Positions 25,618-34,873 of a stretch of 64,000 nt of DNA are shown in pieces (the first letter of the stretch is position 1; every line of letters starts with the position of its first letter). Origin of the DNA: Nakaseomyces glabratus (Eukaryota; Ascomycota; Saccharomycetes; Saccharomycetales; Saccharomycetaceae); assembly GCF_010111755.1 (NCBI RefSeq), contig NC_088954.1:558001-622000 (forward strand), given 5' to 3'. The translations under genes and the position numbers were made by a program. Under the pieces are notes generated by a model, which was not told where the DNA came from, searched no databases, and saw only the letters and a list, made by a program, of their open reading frames with translations.

Positions 25618-27192
25618 ATGCTGGGGAACGACTGGAAGTATTCCATCAACTCGAGAACATTTGATGATCTGGAGGAGGAAGAGTTTAAGAACTACAAGTT
25701 CAAAACTGTACTAAGTTATATCTTTGAAATTGGTGTAATGAATGGTCTGAAGGTTGCATTCTTTGTATCGGATATCTACACCTGTGTTAAGCTTTTGGCG
25801 TATAATAGCTGGTCTAATAATGTCATCAAGCCATATATTTCATTCAAGGTGACCAAGTGGTTATTTACAGCCTGTATTTTTGCATCAATTGTTATCCTTC
25901 TCATAGAGGCAGCTATTGGTTTTAGGATTTATCGTACCAGAAATATTTCTTTGACTTATGTGAACAACTTTTCTAGAAACACATACTCAATTAAATCATA
26001 TTCGAAATTCTGCGTTTACAATAAGATAACACCAAAAGGGTTTTTTCAAAAAGTTTCTTTCTTCACATTTTTTGAGCTCAGAAATTGTATAAGGCTCCTT
26101 TTTACCGACACTCCAAGACAGGTATTCAACGCGTTGACCCTATGGTCTGTACTTGTCACAGTTAATAACGGTGCCGACTTGGGAAGACTGGAAACATTTC
26201 ATGGATTAATCAATAAAATCAAAACTATCGCTGATACAAATCATGCAGAAGCGGTGATATTATCATTCATGCTGTTCTCTTTTGTATTATGGGCATTCTT
26301 TATGTTTAAGTTTTGCTTAGCCTTATTGTCTTCCATTTTTGTTTACTATAACCTAATTAGAAGACACAGATACGGTAGTCTAAAAGCATTCGTTTGCATA
26401 ACAATCGACAAGAAAGTCGACGAGATGGTTAAACAGCATAAGAGTAAGTCTGCATTCCAGAGTATCACTAAAACAACATTATTACAATCGAACTCGATGC
26501 TGGATATCAAGCAAGATTTAGAGAAAAATACAGCAGAAACAACTTACGAGATATACAAGAAACCCAATTATGATTCTGTAAGATCTAACTTACATCTAGT
26601 GAATAGCAGTATAGAAGACGGGTCTACTTCCGAAGAATATGAATTGATGTATGAGGAACCAATGGTGAGGAACTCTGTTATTGACGGCAATGACTTATTG
26701 TTGGATTCTAAGTTTAACGCTAAGCGTGACTTCAACCAATATTATCAAAATGCTGCACGTAACCAGAGTAATTCCCAAGATGTAATCAAGGAAGAGTACG
26801 AGCCCAACTTTGACGTTATGGATTATGCATATAGTAATGGAAGTAACGAATGTCATGATGATGATACGGTTTGGAAAGATTCCGTACGTAGTGGAATCAG
26901 TGATAATATAAATTACGGCCATTCGTCTTCACGTGAACTCGATGACGTTACCCAATCTGTATACCCCCCACAAACTATCGAGATCTCAAGACAGATGCCA
27001 ATTAATATGTCTACACATACCTTAGAACATGTCAGTTCTTCTGTTACATTAGATCAGCAGCCCAGAAGATCTAGAATACCACCACCACCAATCAAGACAG
27101 CATTCATTGACCAAGATATTCAACAACTACATGTATACACACCGGATCAAGCATATTTTAATGAGTTCACAAGAAACCAACACAAATTCTAA
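25618..27192 (+). CDS. KCH1: Kch1/Prm6-type low-affinity K+ transporter
   Basis: Kch1 and its paralogue Prm6 (Kch2) are fungal plasma-membrane proteins that mediate K+ influx needed for calcium-channel activation after pheromone or stress. The 524-aa product (497 in S. cerevisiae) has a soluble start (MLGNDWKYSINSRTFDDLEEEEFKNYKFK) then membrane helices at about 33-60, 80-104, 165-183 and 211-245. Conserved signatures are YNSWSNNVIKPYISFKVTKWLF, FFELRNCIRLLFTDTPRQV and YNLIRRHRYGSLKAFVCI. The C-terminal half (250-524) is a hydrophilic tail with a Pro-rich RRSRIPPPPIKTAF near its end. Position after BFA1 and before HIT1 matches YJR054W, so KCH1 rather than PRM6. Confidence 0.92.
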   Translation: MLGNDWKYSINSRTFDDLEEEEFKNYKFKTVLSYIFEIGVMNGLKVAFFVSDIYTCVKLLAYNSWSNNVIKPYISFKVTKWLFTACIFASIVILLIEAAIGFRIYRTRNISLTYVNNFSRNTYSIKSYSKFCVYNKITPKGFFQKVSFFTFFELRNCIRLLFTDTPRQVFNALTLWSVLVTVNNGADLGRLETFHGLINKIKTIADTNHAEAVILSFMLFSFVLWAFFMFKFCLALLSSIFVYYNLIRRHRYGSLKAFVCITIDKKVDEMVKQHKSKSAFQSITKTTLLQSNSMLDIKQDLEKNTAETTYEIYKKPNYDSVRSNLHLVNSSIEDGSTSEEYELMYEEPMVRNSVIDGNDLLLDSKFNAKRDFNQYYQNAARNQSNSQDVIKEEYEPNFDVMDYAYSNGSNECHDDDTVWKDSVRSGISDNINYGHSSSRELDDVTQSVYPPQTIEISRQMPINMSTHTLEHVSSSVTLDQQPRRSRIPPPPIKTAFIDQDIQQLHVYTPDQAYFNEFTRNQHKF

Positions 27193-28561
27193 TTACAGTA
27201 ACTCGCTTGTTTAAATTCGCAAAACAACTAAACACACACAATACCCGCTATACAGTAGCTTAAATAATCTGCATATAGACTTTATCATTCATTAATCATT
27301 AATAATATCCTCTTTTTTTAGCATCGATTACGTGCTGAAGGTGTTTTTGTAAGACTGAAAAGATAAGCTACATTGATGATTGCTGCAGAGTTCTATCATC
27401 AGAAAACTGGGGAACTGTCCAAAATGGTCAGGAAGCATCATATTGTAGCGATGTGATCTTAGTTCATTGAGGTATTTTTTTATTATAGCATTGGTACTCA
27501 AAAAGTCACTAACTGGTAATCAACTGGAAATTTTGTAAGCATTATGATATTAGTGCACTACATGTGACCTATTTAAGTAGATTCGTAAGGTTGTAGGAAG
27601 CTAAACGCTCTGATGAGTGTGCGTCATGCATAAGTCATGTTATTCAGTTCACACTTGATTGACGGATGAGATGTATCCTTAAAGCCGGCAACATATAAGG
27701 AGAAACCTCAGAAGTAGGAAAGTGGAGAATTGACGTGACATGACGAGGTATCTCATAAGATACCTCGGGAACCTTGTGGGGCATAAACGGATGCCGCCTA
27801 ATAGCTAGCAGCGTGCCCCACTAAATTAAAGATGCGGAGATTAAAGTTATGTTAGCATGACGTACATATGACGAATCAAATCTGAAGCAAGGTGTGACTT
27901 AACCTCAAGATCAGATAAGCGCTTAATAAAATAATTACCCCAATTACTTACCCCAACTAAAAGGAAACTCCGCGGGGTAAAAGGAGATCTTAAGATTCTC
28001 CATTCGGCCATAAGTTATCTAATCCGAGAAGGATATAAATAGCATCCGAATTCTCAGACGTGAGAATTAAAATTCGTTTCTTCAGTAAATTGTATTATTA
28101 TACTTTCCTTATTCTTTCAGTAGAAAGATCACAATAAGAACAGTAATAAGAAATACCAAAAAGCTTATTCTAGTTTTCTAATAAGACTTATTATCATTTA
28201 ACATTTTAGTTTTGATACTTGGTACAAGTTCAGCTTATATCGAGTCACACATTACTATTGTTTCAGAGTTATAAGTTTTAAGTTAAACCAGGAGAATCTT
28301 TGTTCGAAGAACGAGTCTTTATAAGTCACATAGACTTATTAGGTTCCTCTTCTGTGACACATAAGTGAAAGTCCGAACCGTTTATATATTACTGACCTGT
28401 ATTTCTATTATCCAAACTATTACATCCCGTGATACGTACCGATCTACGGCTATAATCCGCTGAATACCTGTGACGAACTCGTACCCTGTATCTTACAAAT
28501 TTCTCCAGAATTTAGAAAAATGAGGCTCGACATGTTTGCAAGCGTGATCAAGGTAACATCT
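27193..28561. other. Long KCH1 to tRNA-Arg intergenic region
   Basis: 1369 bp without a credible protein frame. The segment 27740-27825 has two strong stem-loops (own entry). A TATA-like TATAAATA lies at 28034-28041 in GGATATAAATAGC, far from any downstream gene. Near 28320 ATAAGTC-ACATA-GACTTAT forms a 7-bp hairpin. Composition and a promoter-like box just upstream of a tRNA gene are compatible with an old solo LTR. I could not find terminal TG...CA ends with a matching 5-bp target duplication, so I do not call one. Confidence 0.4.
27744..27821 (+). other. Pair of perfect stem-loops of unknown function
   Basis: Hairpin 1 is CGAGGTATCT (27744-27753), loop CATA, AGATACCTCG (27758-27767): ten perfect pairs. 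Hairpin 2 is GTGGGGCA (27776-27783), 30-nt loop, TGCCCCAC (27814-27821): eight perfect GC-rich pairs. Only 8 nt separate them. They may belong to an unannotated structured RNA, a transposon remnant, or act as DNA elements. No family is recognised. Confidence 0.45.
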
Positions 28562-28633
28562 GGTCCGTTGGCGTAATGGTAACGCGTCTCCCTCCTAAGG
28601 AGAAGACTGCGGGTTCGAGTCCCGTACGGATCG
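28562..28633 (+). tRNA. tRNA-Arg (anticodon CCU)
   Basis: 72 nt. Acceptor GGTCCGT pairs with ACGGATC (28626-28632, one G-U pair), the anticodon stem TCTCC/GGAGA encloses CTCCTAA with CCT, and GGGTTCGAGTCCC is the TPsiC arm. T-rich terminator follows near 28650. S. cerevisiae also has a tRNA-Arg(CCU) gene next to HIT1, so this is an old position. Confidence 0.96.
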
Positions 28634-28734
28634 TTGCATAATTTATTATATTTTTTTTGTAACATAGATCACAGAAGTCACATGACATGACTTCGTCCAT
28701 CTGGAAAAAAAATTCCAAAAAAGCGTTCTAGTAG

Positions 28735-28753
28735 AGCTCATCAAGCTCATCGC
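28735..28753 (-). promoter_or_regulatory. PAC element upstream of HIT1
   Basis: AGCTCATCGC (28744-28753) is an exact PAC box on the minus strand, preceded by a second AGCTCATC (28735-28742). It lies about 145 bp before the HIT1 ATG. An A-rich, RRPE-like GGAAAAAAAATTCC stands about 40 bp further upstream. HIT1 acts in box C/D snoRNP assembly, so ribosome-biogenesis control fits. Confidence 0.75.
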
Positions 28754-28898
28754 ATATACTGCTAGTATACATTCTTTTCTCTAATGTAATATAAACCACA
28801 AATATATTACTAGGTTTTCAATACTGTGAATGTTTTTATATATAAAGCTAACCTAACTTGCATTTAGTTTAAGTTGATTGAACAACTTTTTGATTTAG

Positions 28899-29375
28899 AT
28901 GAGTTCTGGTAAAGAATGTCAAATTTGTAAAAAGGATGACTTTAAGTATAAATGTCCCAAATGTGGTATAAAATATTGTTCACTAGCATGCTACAAGAAC
29001 GAGGAACTGCATATACATAAGGATGCTGTTACAACAGAGCTTAAAACCGAACAGGAGGATAAAACGAGTGCTAAAGATAAAACTGAGTCTTCAGTGATAA
29101 AATTCAAGACGGAAAAATACCAAAATATATACGATAACAGTCCAGAGATACGCGAGTTATTGAATTATAATACAGTAAAATTCCACTTGGCCAAAGTACA
29201 CAAGATTTTAACGACGACTGTTGCTGATTCCAACGATTCTACAACGAGCATGTCATCAGAGGCTAAAAAACAACTAGCAATTGACTACCTTAATACATTA
29301 AGGTATGGAGGTATCCATTATAATGAGGCTCTTGAAGAGTTCTGCCAGCTAACAGTTGCCAAGCTTCACAAATAG
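28899..29375 (+). CDS. HIT1: Hit1, zinc-finger HIT protein for C/D snoRNP assembly
   Basis: Hit1 stabilises Rsa1 and helps the R2TP pathway assemble box C/D snoRNPs. The 158-aa product (164 in S. cerevisiae) opens with a zf-HIT module: Cys7, Cys10, Cys19, Cys22, Cys27, Cys31 and His38/His40 in CQIC...CPKC...YCSLACY...HIH. It chelates two zinc ions. A Lys/Glu linker (about 45-70) follows, then a C-terminal helical region with EIRELLNYNTVKFHLAKV and LNTLRYGGIHYNEALEEFC, the Rsa1-binding part in yeast. The ATG at 28899 places the finger at the very N-terminus as in yeast. It ends the YJR052W-055W-like block. Confidence 0.94.
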   Translation: MSSGKECQICKKDDFKYKCPKCGIKYCSLACYKNEELHIHKDAVTTELKTEQEDKTSAKDKTESSVIKFKTEKYQNIYDNSPEIRELLNYNTVKFHLAKVHKILTTTVADSNDSTTSMSSEAKKQLAIDYLNTLRYGGIHYNEALEEFCQLTVAKLHK

Positions 29376-29772
29376 CACAATTAAATTACGAATTAGTTCT
29401 CCGGATATTTTTATTAATTGAAGTGCCAGTTATGCATATTATGCAAATTATTATGATGATCTCCTAATACTGCAAGTTTTAAAGTAGAAAGAACCAGATG
29501 ATGACCCGACCTTCAGTTACCGGTTCTGGAGGTTCATATTCTTTTTTATATAGCACCGCTAGCTGTATCATAATCCATACCCCAACCCCATATTTAAATG
29601 AATCCATGGATGAGATTATTATAGTACATAGGATCTGTAATGAATGCTATACTTCTTTACTTAAATTTGCCTCAGAAGGCGATAAATCTGCAGGAATTGA
29701 TATAAATATTTGAAAATTCATTACCTAAATATCAAACATGAAAGTTGAAACTTAAAAAGTTAATATATAATT
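29376..29772. other. HIT1 to tRNA-Ala intergenic region
   Basis: 397 bp at a synteny junction. A 71-codon frame (29498-29713) is present but has no recognisable similarity and I do not call it. No repeat or LTR signature seen. Confidence 0.45.
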
Positions 29773-29845
29773 GGGCACATGGCGCAGTTGGTAGCGCGCT
29801 TCCCTTGCAAGGAAGAGGTCATCGGTTCGATTCCGGTTGCGTCCA
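29773..29845 (+). tRNA. tRNA-Ala (anticodon UGC)
   Basis: 73 nt, no intron. Acceptor GGGCACA with TGCGTCC, including the G-U and A-C oppositions I remember in the S. cerevisiae gene. The anticodon stem CTTCC/GGAAG encloses CTTGCAA with TGC. GGTTCGATTCC forms the TPsiC arm. A T-run (29849-29857) terminates it. It stands at the HIT1/HEM2 synteny junction. Confidence 0.97.
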
Positions 29846-31364
<1,519 letters not shown>

Positions 31365-31592
31365 TGTTGGCTAGACGCTAAATTCAATGATTCTCTCTAG
31401 TTATTCAGTAATGATAACTTGCATTATTAACGTTGCTTGGGCAAAAGTAATAATTATTTATAATGAGAAAGACTTTATTAGTCACTTCTAATGGTGCTAT
31501 AACGAATATTAGTTTTATGAAAGTACTATAAAGATGTAAATAAATAGTAAATAATTAATGTTTCATAACCACATAACAATAACTACCCATCA

Positions 31593-32033
31593 TTATTTCT
31601 TTTCCTTTTCAATGCCCAGGACCGTCATTAGAGGTGCCAATTGATCCGGACCGAGCTGAATACCTGCCTTGTCCAGGGAACTTTTGAATTCATTCATGGC
31701 AAGTCTCAGATCCTTATCCATTAGAATCTTGATCATTTGCATTGGTTTGAAACTTCGCTGACCATTGGCATCGTGGTTGTCGCTATTAATGAGATTCTTC
31801 TCGATCATAATCTTACTAACTTTCTCCAGCTTTTCCATAACTGCAGGATTAGCATGAATCTGATCCATCAATTGCTGAACTTTTATATGCGCATCCACTT
31901 TGTCGTTATTATAACGGTTATCCCAGGACTGAGCGTATGCCCTTTGGGTTACCCTTACGCAGGGTAGAGTTCTCATTACGCCAGCGTACCTGGACCTGAA
32001 AGCTGCTCTCGAAGCCAAAATTGACCTCAACAT
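31593..32033 (-). CDS. Small mitochondrial protein, YGL041W-A homologue
   Basis: This 146-aa protein occupies the place of S. cerevisiae YGL041W-A (about 154 aa), a conserved fungal protein of unknown function. The N-terminal 35 residues are rich in Arg, Ser and Ala with no acidic residue (MLRSILASRAAFRSRYAG), a typical mitochondrial presequence. The mature part is helical: AHIKVQQLMDQIHANPAVMEKLEKVSKIMIEK split around 50-80, then a motif FKPMQMIKILMDKDLRLAMNEF (about 95-116) and a hydrophobic end GPDQLAPLMTVLG. Start ATG is at 32033 and the stop at 31593. It converges with HEM2. No biochemical role can be read from the sequence. Confidence 0.82.
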   Translation of the reverse strand: MLRSILASRAAFRSRYAGVMRTLPCVRVTQRAYAQSWDNRYNNDKVDAHIKVQQLMDQIHANPAVMEKLEKVSKIMIEKNLINSDNHDANGQRSFKPMQMIKILMDKDLRLAMNEFKSSLDKAGIQLGPDQLAPLMTVLGIEKEKK

Positions 32034-32436
32034 TATTTCGTTTATTTATTAATTGCAATTTGTGTTTCGATATGGTACTAAGGGTAGTCCTCGTCCACTA
32101 CCGCAACTACCTCTTATGCTTTATTTGTAGCTTATTGGCCTGAAATTGGCTGAGGTCTGGAGGTGTTCTGTAGAACGAGAGTTGAAGATGCTCTGTGATT
32201 CCAGTTATATAGTCAATCAGATGATGTTTTGGTAATTGTTTCTAAGTCATAATCATTCTAGTTACATACCACAATCCCATATACAAAACCGTTGTATTTT
32301 ATATATAACATAATTGGTCTTACACCGAAAGAGCATCTAATGATAATGCCACAGGGCATCAGTCAGTTTATCAGACTTAATAAGAAGCCATCTCGGGAAG
32401 AGAGTTTTACAAATCGATGGAAAACAGGGTAGTTTA
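32034..32436. other. Gap between DST1 and the YGL041W-A-like gene
   Basis: 403 bp serving as DST1 3' UTR and promoter of the small mitochondrial gene, both on the minus strand. No distinct element seen. Confidence 0.45.
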
Positions 32437-33357
32437 TCAAGAGAATTTCCATCTGTTACCGCAGGCCTCACAAGTACAGAAAGTTGTAAGAGGTTCATCC
32501 GCAGATCTTGTTTGTAGTTGGTAGTAGGAGACTTTCTTTTCTTTACACTTACCACAAGTGAATCTGTCTGTCACCGACCTCTCGATAGTGGCACCTTGGG
32601 CGTTGAACAAGTTCTGTTTCTTAATCTCCTCCATCTTCTTCTTTAAATGCTCAGGGGCCAGATCCTTTGGATCGCTGTTGACCAATTGCTCTGGGGAAAG
32701 ATCTCCATTAGCTATCTTAACTTTTAAATCAGGGTTATTTCTGGAGATGATGTTGGAGTAGATCACACGATATTTGTCCTTATATTCTTTCTCCTTTATG
32801 CTACTATCGTTCAACTTATGCATTTCTTCCTCTATAGCAATACTTGTCTGTAGAATAGACTTTGGTGGATGTTCGCTGTCCTTGGCCAAGGCATCGTAGA
32901 GTGCTCTTATCACTTGGTCTCTCAGCTTATTGTTATGCACATTAGGGTCCACGCCGTCATTCTTTGTATTTCTGATTTTGCTGCTGACGAACTTGTCAGT
33001 CTTGCGTGGCTCATCGCCGGACTTCGCACCGTCGTTATTGCTACCATCAGCGGCACCTCCGCTAGATGCAGAAACACCCTGCTGAGGTGGCTGTTGTTGT
33101 CGTAACTTTGCCTTCTTGTGCTTGTTGATGGCGTCCTTCCACGCACCAATCATACGCTTCACCAACTTCGATATCTCAGCATTCTCGCTCTTCTTGAACT
33201 TGTTCACCTCGACACCGACTTTCGTCTCTCTGAGTAGCTTCTCCGTAGGGACTACTTCCTTCTCTAATATCCGCAATATCTCCAGCACCGACTCGTCGTT
33301 GCCCTTGGACTTCTCTAAGTTGCGGACATGCACAACCACATCTTTGGCGTCCATCAT
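32437..33357 (-). CDS. DST1: Transcription elongation factor TFIIS
   Basis: TFIIS enters the RNA polymerase II funnel and stimulates cleavage of backtracked RNA. The 306-aa product (309 in S. cerevisiae) has the three usual parts. The N-terminal LW/TFIIN domain is at 1-78 (LETEKLLRETKVGVEVNKFKK-like PTEKLLRETKVGVEVNKF). A Gln/Ser/Gly linker is followed by the central Pol II-binding domain, about 125-250. The C-terminal zinc ribbon has Cys pairs CGKC and CEACG, and between them the acidic tip Asp-Glu of RSADEP that acts in the polymerase active site. Two ATGs stand in tandem (33357 and 33354); the second gives MDAKDVVVHV, alignable with yeast MDSKEVLVHV, so initiation at 33354 (305 aa) is equally likely. 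It is divergent from RNA15. Confidence 0.97.
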   Translation of the reverse strand: MMDAKDVVVHVRNLEKSKGNDESVLEILRILEKEVVPTEKLLRETKVGVEVNKFKKSENAEISKLVKRMIGAWKDAINKHKKAKLRQQQPPQQGVSASSGGAADGSNNDGAKSGDEPRKTDKFVSSKIRNTKNDGVDPNVHNNKLRDQVIRALYDALAKDSEHPPKSILQTSIAIEEEMHKLNDSSIKEKEYKDKYRVIYSNIISRNNPDLKVKIANGDLSPEQLVNSDPKDLAPEHLKKKMEEIKKQNLFNAQGATIERSVTDRFTCGKCKEKKVSYYQLQTRSADEPLTTFCTCEACGNRWKFS

Positions 33358-33721
33358 TCCAATTCCACAAAACTAGGCAATTTATCTCACTGAAAACTGG
33401 GCTAAACAGAAATATGTCCACACCAATTCGAATGCACAGTGACTCTCCAAATAGAAACCAGATGAATATCCTATTTCTATGCAACTTAACATCTTATAAC
33501 TGCCAAAATGCCAGTTTTTTGAAACTTTTCAGCTTTTTTTCAGAAAATTTGTGAAAAAAAAGCGAATAAGCTTGAACTTGCTGGAACTTTGGCTTAAGAT
33601 AGGTATAAATCCTTCTGAAGCCAATAATAACAGTGTGTTACTGAAGTACTGTGCTAACAGTCGTTTTATATACTGGATAATTTGAGTGCAAATTGAGTGG
33701 GGTAGATTTTGATAAGAGACT
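33358..33721. promoter_or_regulatory. DST1/RNA15 divergent promoter
   Basis: 364 bp shared by two oppositely transcribed genes. Poly(dA:dT) tracts near 33512-33560 are the main visible element; I see no consensus TATA box for either gene. Confidence 0.5.
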
Positions 33722-34564
33722 ATGGCACCATCACAAGGGAATGCTGTTCAGAACAACCCTCCATCGAGGGTAGTGTACCTTGGCTCTATTCCATATGACC
33801 AGACGGAGGAGCAGATATTAGATTTGTGTAGCAATGTGGGGCCTGTCGTGAGCTTGAAGATGATGTTTGACTCGCAGACGGGGAAGTCGAAGGGTTACGC
33901 TTTTGTGCAATACCAGGACCTGGAGTCCAGTGCCTCTGCGGTGCGAAACCTGAATGGGTACCAGCTGGGGTCACGGCTGCTGAAGTGCGGGTACTCTTCT
34001 AACAGCGATATCACTGATCAAGGCGTTGGGAATGCGAACAACAGCGCTATGGATGAATACAATGAGGAAATGCTGTCCAATAGTATAAACAGAAGATTCC
34101 CACAACTTCCGCAAGGTGTGGACGTCAATATAAACATGACCACTCCAGCTATGATGATCAGTAGTGAGCTGGCGAAGAAATCTCCACAAGAACAGAAAAA
34201 CTTGTTAAAAGTCTTCCAAAAGTGGACACGGGAGAATCCTGAGGATGCTGTATATTTGTTACAAGAATGCCCACAACTTTCCTTTGTAATTGCAGAATTG
34301 TTATTGACCACTGGCATAAGTAAAGTCGATGAACTGACGCAGCTAGCTGAGAGTAACCAAACTGGCTCCCAGGGTAATATAACTTCAGATATTTTGAATA
34401 ATGACAAAACAATAGACCCAGCTGTGCGGGCCAAGAAAATAGAGTTACTAAGACAAGTTCTTCAACTGAGTGACGGAGAGATAGCAATTTTGCCTTATGA
34501 TGAAAAAATGGTAATTTGGGACTTGAAGCAAAAGGCTTTGAGAGGAGAATTTGGCGCATTGTGA
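33722..34564 (+). CDS. RNA15: Rna15, CF IA subunit for mRNA 3'-end formation
   Basis: Rna15 (CstF-64 family) binds the A-rich positioning element of pre-mRNA 3' ends as part of cleavage factor IA with Rna14, Pcf11 and Clp1. The 280-aa product (296 in S. cerevisiae) has one RRM at about 16-94, with RNP2 VVYLGS (17-22) and RNP1 KGYAFVQY (57-64). A hinge domain (about 135-205, SSELAKKSPQEQKNLLKVFQ and LLQECPQLSFVIAELLL) binds Rna14. A C-terminal three-helix domain (AKKIELLRQVLQLSDGEIAILPYDE) binds Pcf11. The Gln/Asn-rich stretch of the yeast protein is shorter here. It is divergent from DST1 as in S. cerevisiae. Confidence 0.96.
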   Translation: MAPSQGNAVQNNPPSRVVYLGSIPYDQTEEQILDLCSNVGPVVSLKMMFDSQTGKSKGYAFVQYQDLESSASAVRNLNGYQLGSRLLKCGYSSNSDITDQGVGNANNSAMDEYNEEMLSNSINRRFPQLPQGVDVNINMTTPAMMISSELAKKSPQEQKNLLKVFQKWTRENPEDAVYLLQECPQLSFVIAELLLTTGISKVDELTQLAESNQTGSQGNITSDILNNDKTIDPAVRAKKIELLRQVLQLSDGEIAILPYDEKMVIWDLKQKALRGEFGAL

Positions 34565-34873
34565 GACATACCATTTTCTTTTCGTAATGATATGCCGTTT
34601 TTCTTCCACTTTCCTATATTTAGTATTTTGATGTTGATGGTTCTGAAGTCGTTGTGCTTTGTATATATTTATAGAAATGTCTGTATGTCTCTATAGCATG
34701 CATAATGAAATTTATTCCGATGAAAACTTTATATAGAGTAGAGTGATGTTTATAAATTTGATACAACTGGCAATATTGCAAAGGCAATATACCAGTAAGT
34801 GTTCCGAGAGTAAATGTTTTGTTTTTGACTCTGAATCAGATTCATATTAATATTGAGCAATAAAAAAGGTAAC
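34565..34873. other. RNA15-RIM8 convergent 3' ends
   Basis: 309 bp between convergent stops. AT-rich with TATATA-type efficiency elements near 34661-34671 and 34731; nothing else noted. Confidence 0.5.

Noticed and set aside
29498..29713. 71-codon frame between HIT1 and tRNA-Ala
   Set aside because: No similarity, no signal or membrane feature, length expected by chance in AT-rich DNA.
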